Assembly (NCBI GenBank): GCA_902781465.1
Contig: CACZJK010000003.1
Span: 199,867 to 263,866, forward strand
Source of the DNA: an uncultured Pseudomonadota bacterium
Lineage (GTDB): Bacteria > Pseudomonadota > Alphaproteobacteria > Rs-D84
Length of the DNA stretch: 64,000 nucleotides
Direction: 5' to 3'
In this document: in pieces, positions 60,914 to 64,000 of the stretch
How positions within the stretch are numbered: position 1 is the first letter of the stretch
Layout of the letters: each line of letters opens with the position of its first letter
Translations under genes and position numbers: made by a program
Notes under the pieces: model-generated
The model's input: the letters and a program-made list of their open reading frames with translations, nothing else
Told to the model about the DNA's origin: nothing
Databases searched by the model: none

Positions 60914-61750
60914 CTATTTGTAGTCGATAATGGGTTTGTCAGACAAAAATAACACTCTGCTTATATGAAAGTGTTTACAACCGTGCTGTTCAAACAATTT
61001 TTGTAATAAAATCTTGTTGTCCTCTAACTGTTGTAAATTTGAACTATTAATTGGGTGGGAAATATGCAATACCGAGATTTCATCATTTAACACAATAGGT
61101 TTGCCAAGTTTTAAATAACATAAAAAGGCGAAAGCGTCGTCTTCGCATCCGTATCCAGGATATTCCGGAAAACCACCAACGGCAATAAAATCTTTAACAG
61201 ATATAAAACCGAAATTTCCTATAAAAGATCTTGTGAGCATTTTTACAGAGATGTCGTTTTTATGCCTTATGTCTTGAGATGGATTTAGAGAAAATTCACG
61301 CAAATAGTCCCAGTTTTTACTTTCTAATGCGCTAGCTATATCAGAAACATGAGATTTTACCCAATTTATATTTGGACTCCATAATCTGTTTGCACCGTAC
61401 CCATAAGAACCTTTCGTGCAATATGCTGAAATCTGGTCTAATATACTGTTTCCTAATGGCATGGTATCATCATCATTAAAAATTATATGGGTACCAGATG
61501 CATTTTTTACACCCATATTTCTTGCACCGCCTATTGTGGTACATGCTTTTATAATTTTTATAAATGGCTTGTTTGAACAAAATGCTTCTAATTGTTTGTT
61601 ATTATTATTATCTGAACCGTTATCTACAACTATTATTTCAAATGGTAATGTCTTTTGATTAAGATAAGAATTAATAACAAATTCCACCGACCCAGATTTT
61701 TCTGTATAAGAATTGTGAGTCAAAATGACAACTGATATTTTTGGTTTCAT
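60914..61750 (-). CDS. Glycosyltransferase family 2 protein
   Basis: The 278-residue protein has the GT-A core ISVVILTHNS, EIIVVDNGSDNNNNKQLE, then GGARNMGVKNASGTHIIFND and DDTMP. It overlaps the phosphotransferase gene's stop by 1 bp and so belongs to that unit. A surface-polymer role is likely. Confidence 0.8.
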   Translation of the reverse strand: MKPKISVVILTHNSYTEKSGSVEFVINSYLNQKTLPFEIIVVDNGSDNNNNKQLEAFCSNKPFIKIIKACTTIGGARNMGVKNASGTHIIFNDDDTMPLGNSILDQISAYCTKGSYGYGANRLWSPNINWVKSHVSDIASALESKNWDYLREFSLNPSQDIRHKNDISVKMLTRSFIGNFGFISVKDFIAVGGFPEYPGYGCEDDAFAFLCYLKLGKPIVLNDEISVLHISHPINSSNLQQLEDNKILLQKLFEQHGCKHFHISRVLFLSDKPIIDYK

Positions 61751-62706
61751 TACGCCAGTAATTTTTTTAATATAATTTGCATATTATTATCAATTTCTTT
61801 GAATTTTTTCAAATCTCGTTTAAGCAAGCCTTCATAAAAAGGTTCTTTGTATTCAATTAAAGATTTTTCAAGAACAGACGATTGCACAAAGCGTAAAAAT
61901 GTTAGTTTAAATGCGTTTTCTAAATCTGTTTTAGAAACTTTTGCTACATTTTCACATGTTTTTAAGAAATCACGTGCCTTGGATAATGATTTGTCTGATA
62001 AATCATTATTTAAAAAAGCAAACCAAACAAAATTTATCATATCCTCCGCAGAGTTTCCTTTATGAGACAACTCAAAATCTAATATCGCCTTTACGCCAGA
62101 TTTAGAAAATAATATGTTTTCATTATGAAAATCACCATGAACAAAAGAATTAGAATTTTTTATCCATTTAACCAAATCATCATTTTTCTTGTATTTATTC
62201 AATATAGACGTTTTTAAATCCAAGATATTTTTAACCAGTTCATAATATGAATCTGTCTTTTTCAGTTTTCTTTTTACATCATTAATTTTATGCTGACTTG
62301 CCTTTATATTGAAATATAAATCAAAGCTATTTTTCAGGCTGTCATCTGTTTTTATACGTTTATAATGTTTTAAAACTTTTGCAACAGGTTCATAAAAACA
62401 TTCCTTTATATCATCTCCATGTAATACATCGCCTTTTATAAATTTGGATATAATAATTTTGTGCTTAACATCTTCTTGGATTGGTTTTGTAAAAAATTTA
62501 CTACTTTTGTTGTTGAACAAGCGACTTACTTCTTCTATTTGATTAACATAAGCATTAGCGTTGTTTCGTAAAATTTTCGCCACAAATTTATGGTTGTCTT
62601 TTGTTTTTACTATATAATTTTCCGCAGACAACCCACCAATTCGTTCGCTAGAAACGATTGTTGAACCCAGTGTTTTTTCAATTTGGCGTTGAGTTTTTAT
62701 ATCCAT
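61750..62706 (-). CDS. APH/choline-kinase-like phosphotransferase
   Basis: The ATG at 62706 gives 318 residues. LSAENYIVKTKDNHKFVAKI is the nucleotide-binding N-lobe, and SFVHGDFHNENILF (catalytic HGDxHxxN, near 210) then VKAILDFELSHKG is the APH/choline-kinase core. The start lacks a strong ribosome-binding site; a longer start at 62778 would overlap the divergent promoter. LicA-like kinase activity on choline or a sugar, feeding the glycan genes, is inferred. Confidence 0.75.
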   Translation of the reverse strand: MDIKTQRQIEKTLGSTIVSSERIGGLSAENYIVKTKDNHKFVAKILRNNANAYVNQIEEVSRLFNNKSSKFFTKPIQEDVKHKIIISKFIKGDVLHGDDIKECFYEPVAKVLKHYKRIKTDDSLKNSFDLYFNIKASQHKINDVKRKLKKTDSYYELVKNILDLKTSILNKYKKNDDLVKWIKNSNSFVHGDFHNENILFSKSGVKAILDFELSHKGNSAEDMINFVWFAFLNNDLSDKSLSKARDFLKTCENVAKVSKTDLENAFKLTFLRFVQSSVLEKSLIEYKEPFYEGLLKRDLKKFKEIDNNMQIILKKLLA

Positions 62707-62784
62707 AATGGAAATTCTAAGTAAAAAACACCTGAAAATCAACAAATTATTTGACTTTATGAATATAGGGTTTACCATTTTAGT

Positions 62785-63378
62785 ATGAACTGGCGCAATG
62801 TTTATTTGGACTGTGACGAGGTTTTATTACAAACCGCCCAGACTCACGCGCTGTTTTTACAACAAGAATACAATATAATCGTTGATAAAAATGTATACCC
62901 TAGCCATTGGGTTTTTCCGGCAAATTCGGGACTGGATTTTAATAAATCAACAGAATTATTTACACAAACGCATTATTTTGTGGAAGTACCTGCGGTTTCG
63001 GGTGCAAAAACAGCAATTCAAAAATTAAAAAATACTGGGGCATCATTATCTGTAATAAGTTCGATATCTACAAATTCAGTTGCCAGAAATAACAGATTGC
63101 AAAATTTACAAAACGTATTTGGTGACGTATTTGATGATATTATATTATTACCGTTGGGGTGGGCAAATAAATTAATCCAATACAAGAAATTGCCAAAGGG
63201 TATTGTAATAGATGACAGCATTTTTAATATTCAAGATGCCATCAGTTGTGGGCATGATGCTGTTTTTATAAGTTTGCTTCAAAACAAAGAACATATTGCT
63301 ATCGCACGCGATTTGTTGATACCAACGGCAAACAGTTTATTAGAATGTGTAGATAACCATATGATTAAACAAAGGTAA
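62785..63378 (+). CDS. HAD-superfamily protein
   Basis: The 197-residue protein begins VYLDCDEVLLQTAQTHALFL. The nucleophile Asp sits in DCDE, which departs slightly from the DxD motif. SVISSIS near 90 fits motif II and GIVIDDSIFNIQDA near 138 fits motif IV. It shares only the fold and general size with the 341-904 gene. It may dephosphorylate a sugar- or nucleotide-phosphate feeding the cell-surface genes beside it. Confidence 0.6.
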   Translation: MNWRNVYLDCDEVLLQTAQTHALFLQQEYNIIVDKNVYPSHWVFPANSGLDFNKSTELFTQTHYFVEVPAVSGAKTAIQKLKNTGASLSVISSISTNSVARNNRLQNLQNVFGDVFDDIILLPLGWANKLIQYKKLPKGIVIDDSIFNIQDAISCGHDAVFISLLQNKEHIAIARDLLIPTANSLLECVDNHMIKQR

Positions 63379-63382
63379 TATT

Positions 63383-64000
63383 GTGAACACAGTTATAAAA
63401 CCATCAAAATTAAAATCTGATAAAACGATAAAGGTTTTAGGTCACAAACATTCTTTTGTTCAATTAGTTGCCGCCACAATAATTTTCAATACAAAATGCA
63501 CTATACACAACGTACCCAAAACAGATGATACGGATATATTATGCAAACTGATAGTTAAATTTGGCGGCAAAGCCGTTTTTAAAAATAACACCGTATATCT
63601 TGATACTAAGTCCATGAAATATAAGCGAATTGATGAGAATTTATGTAATAAAATTCATGGGGCTTTGTATTTTATTTTTGCTTTAGCGATAAGATTCCAC
63701 AAGTTTTCTGTTGTGCCAACGGGCGGTTGTAATATAAGTACCCAAGGTGTGCGTCCTTACAATCACCTGATAGATATTTTAAATACCTTTGGTGTTACGA
63801 ACAAGTTGAACAAAACAGAATATTCTTGGAAACCATGTAAGAAAACAAAAATCGTTCAAAATATTAAACGATTTTCAGATAGTATGTTCCGTCTGACTGG
63901 TGAAAAAGTTAGCAGTGCAACAAAACTGTGTATATTGGCTGCAATTGGAACAGAAAATACAAAGACCATAATAAAAAACTATTATTTCAGAACAGATGTT
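63383..64000 (+). CDS. MurA/EPSP-synthase-like protein (3' truncated by window)
   Basis: The likely start is GTG at 63383, 2 bp after the previous stop; 206 residues are visible. LGHKHSFVQLVAATIIFNTK and TIHNVPKTDDTDILCKLI, then VVPTGGCNISTQGVRPYNHL, follow the MurA layout (SGAKNAALP, NVPRLRDVD, GGCAIG). The first motif is changed, so it may be a specialised enolpyruvyl transferase rather than the housekeeping MurA. The C-terminal half is outside the window. Confidence 0.65.
   Translation, partial: MNTVIKPSKLKSDKTIKVLGHKHSFVQLVAATIIFNTKCTIHNVPKTDDTDILCKLIVKFGGKAVFKNNTVYLDTKSMKYKRIDENLCNKIHGALYFIFALAIRFHKFSVVPTGGCNISTQGVRPYNHLIDILNTFGVTNKLNKTEYSWKPCKKTKIVQNIKRFSDSMFRLTGEKVSSATKLCILAAIGTENTKTIIKNYYFRTDV

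Overview
This is a low-GC bacterial chromosome segment, most likely from an alphaproteobacterium of the small-genome, gut- or host-associated kind (inference). The evidence is an alphaproteobacterial-type ProRS C-terminus, a dacC-holB-tatD gene run typical of that class, a SAM-II/SAM-V-like riboswitch before metK, a ParB-methylase/DUF5681/terminase trio, and secreted proteins with InlB-type repeats like those seen in gut alphaproteobacterial metagenomes. Housekeeping genes (proS, metK, tdk, alaS, hup, smpB, tatD, holB, dacC) are interleaved with accessory blocks.

Layout. 0-4.4 kb: proS end, a HAD protein, a secreted InlB/Cys-rich gene pair, a small HTH gene, and metK with a layered 5' leader. 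4.6-23.6 kb: a roughly 18.7-kb satellite-like integrative element ending at tRNA-Asn. It carries a tyrosine integrase, AlpA-like regulators, an HUH-type Rep, a methylase/helicase restriction-type locus whose specificity end can be inverted by an adjacent serine recombinase, several unknown genes, and a Hachiman-type hamAB pair. 23.8-27.5 kb: HxlR/cupin genes, then a second copy of the HTH - leader RNA - InlB/Cys-rich locus. 27.6-32.1 kb: a TolC-MacA-MacB efflux operon. 32.1-36.8 kb: a tightly overlapping operon of nucleotidyltransferase, HPr-kinase-like, PqqD-like, two glycosyltransferases and a SPASM protein. 36.9-50.2 kb: tRNA-Arg with a decayed integration scar, then housekeeping genes. 50.8-54.8 kb: an isolated phage-type packaging module. 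54.9-57.6 kb: ankyrin and lipoprotein genes behind another leader RNA. 57.9-64 kb: surface-glycan-like genes (acetyltransferase, glycosyltransferases, small-molecule kinase, HAD, MurA-like protein).

The most novel signal is a four-copy family of about 170-215-nt leader RNAs at 2.5, 25.8, 45.2 and 57.4 kb. Each starts directly downstream of a sigma70-like promoter and contains hairpins, several capped by GNRA loops, with compensatory changes between copies. Each ends in an intrinsic terminator just before the ribosome-binding site of a secreted, ankyrin or orphan protein gene. In every copy the same G-rich strand can pair either with an upstream C-rich arm or with the terminator's 5' flank. 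This is the anti-antiterminator / antiterminator / terminator layout of a transcriptional switch. I do not recognise it as a known riboswitch class.

The second main finding is the phase-variable methylase. A 19-bp inverted repeat (14649-14667 and 15831-15849) lies inside the methylase gene and at the head of a silent, oppositely oriented alternative C-terminal cassette, with a serine invertase next door.
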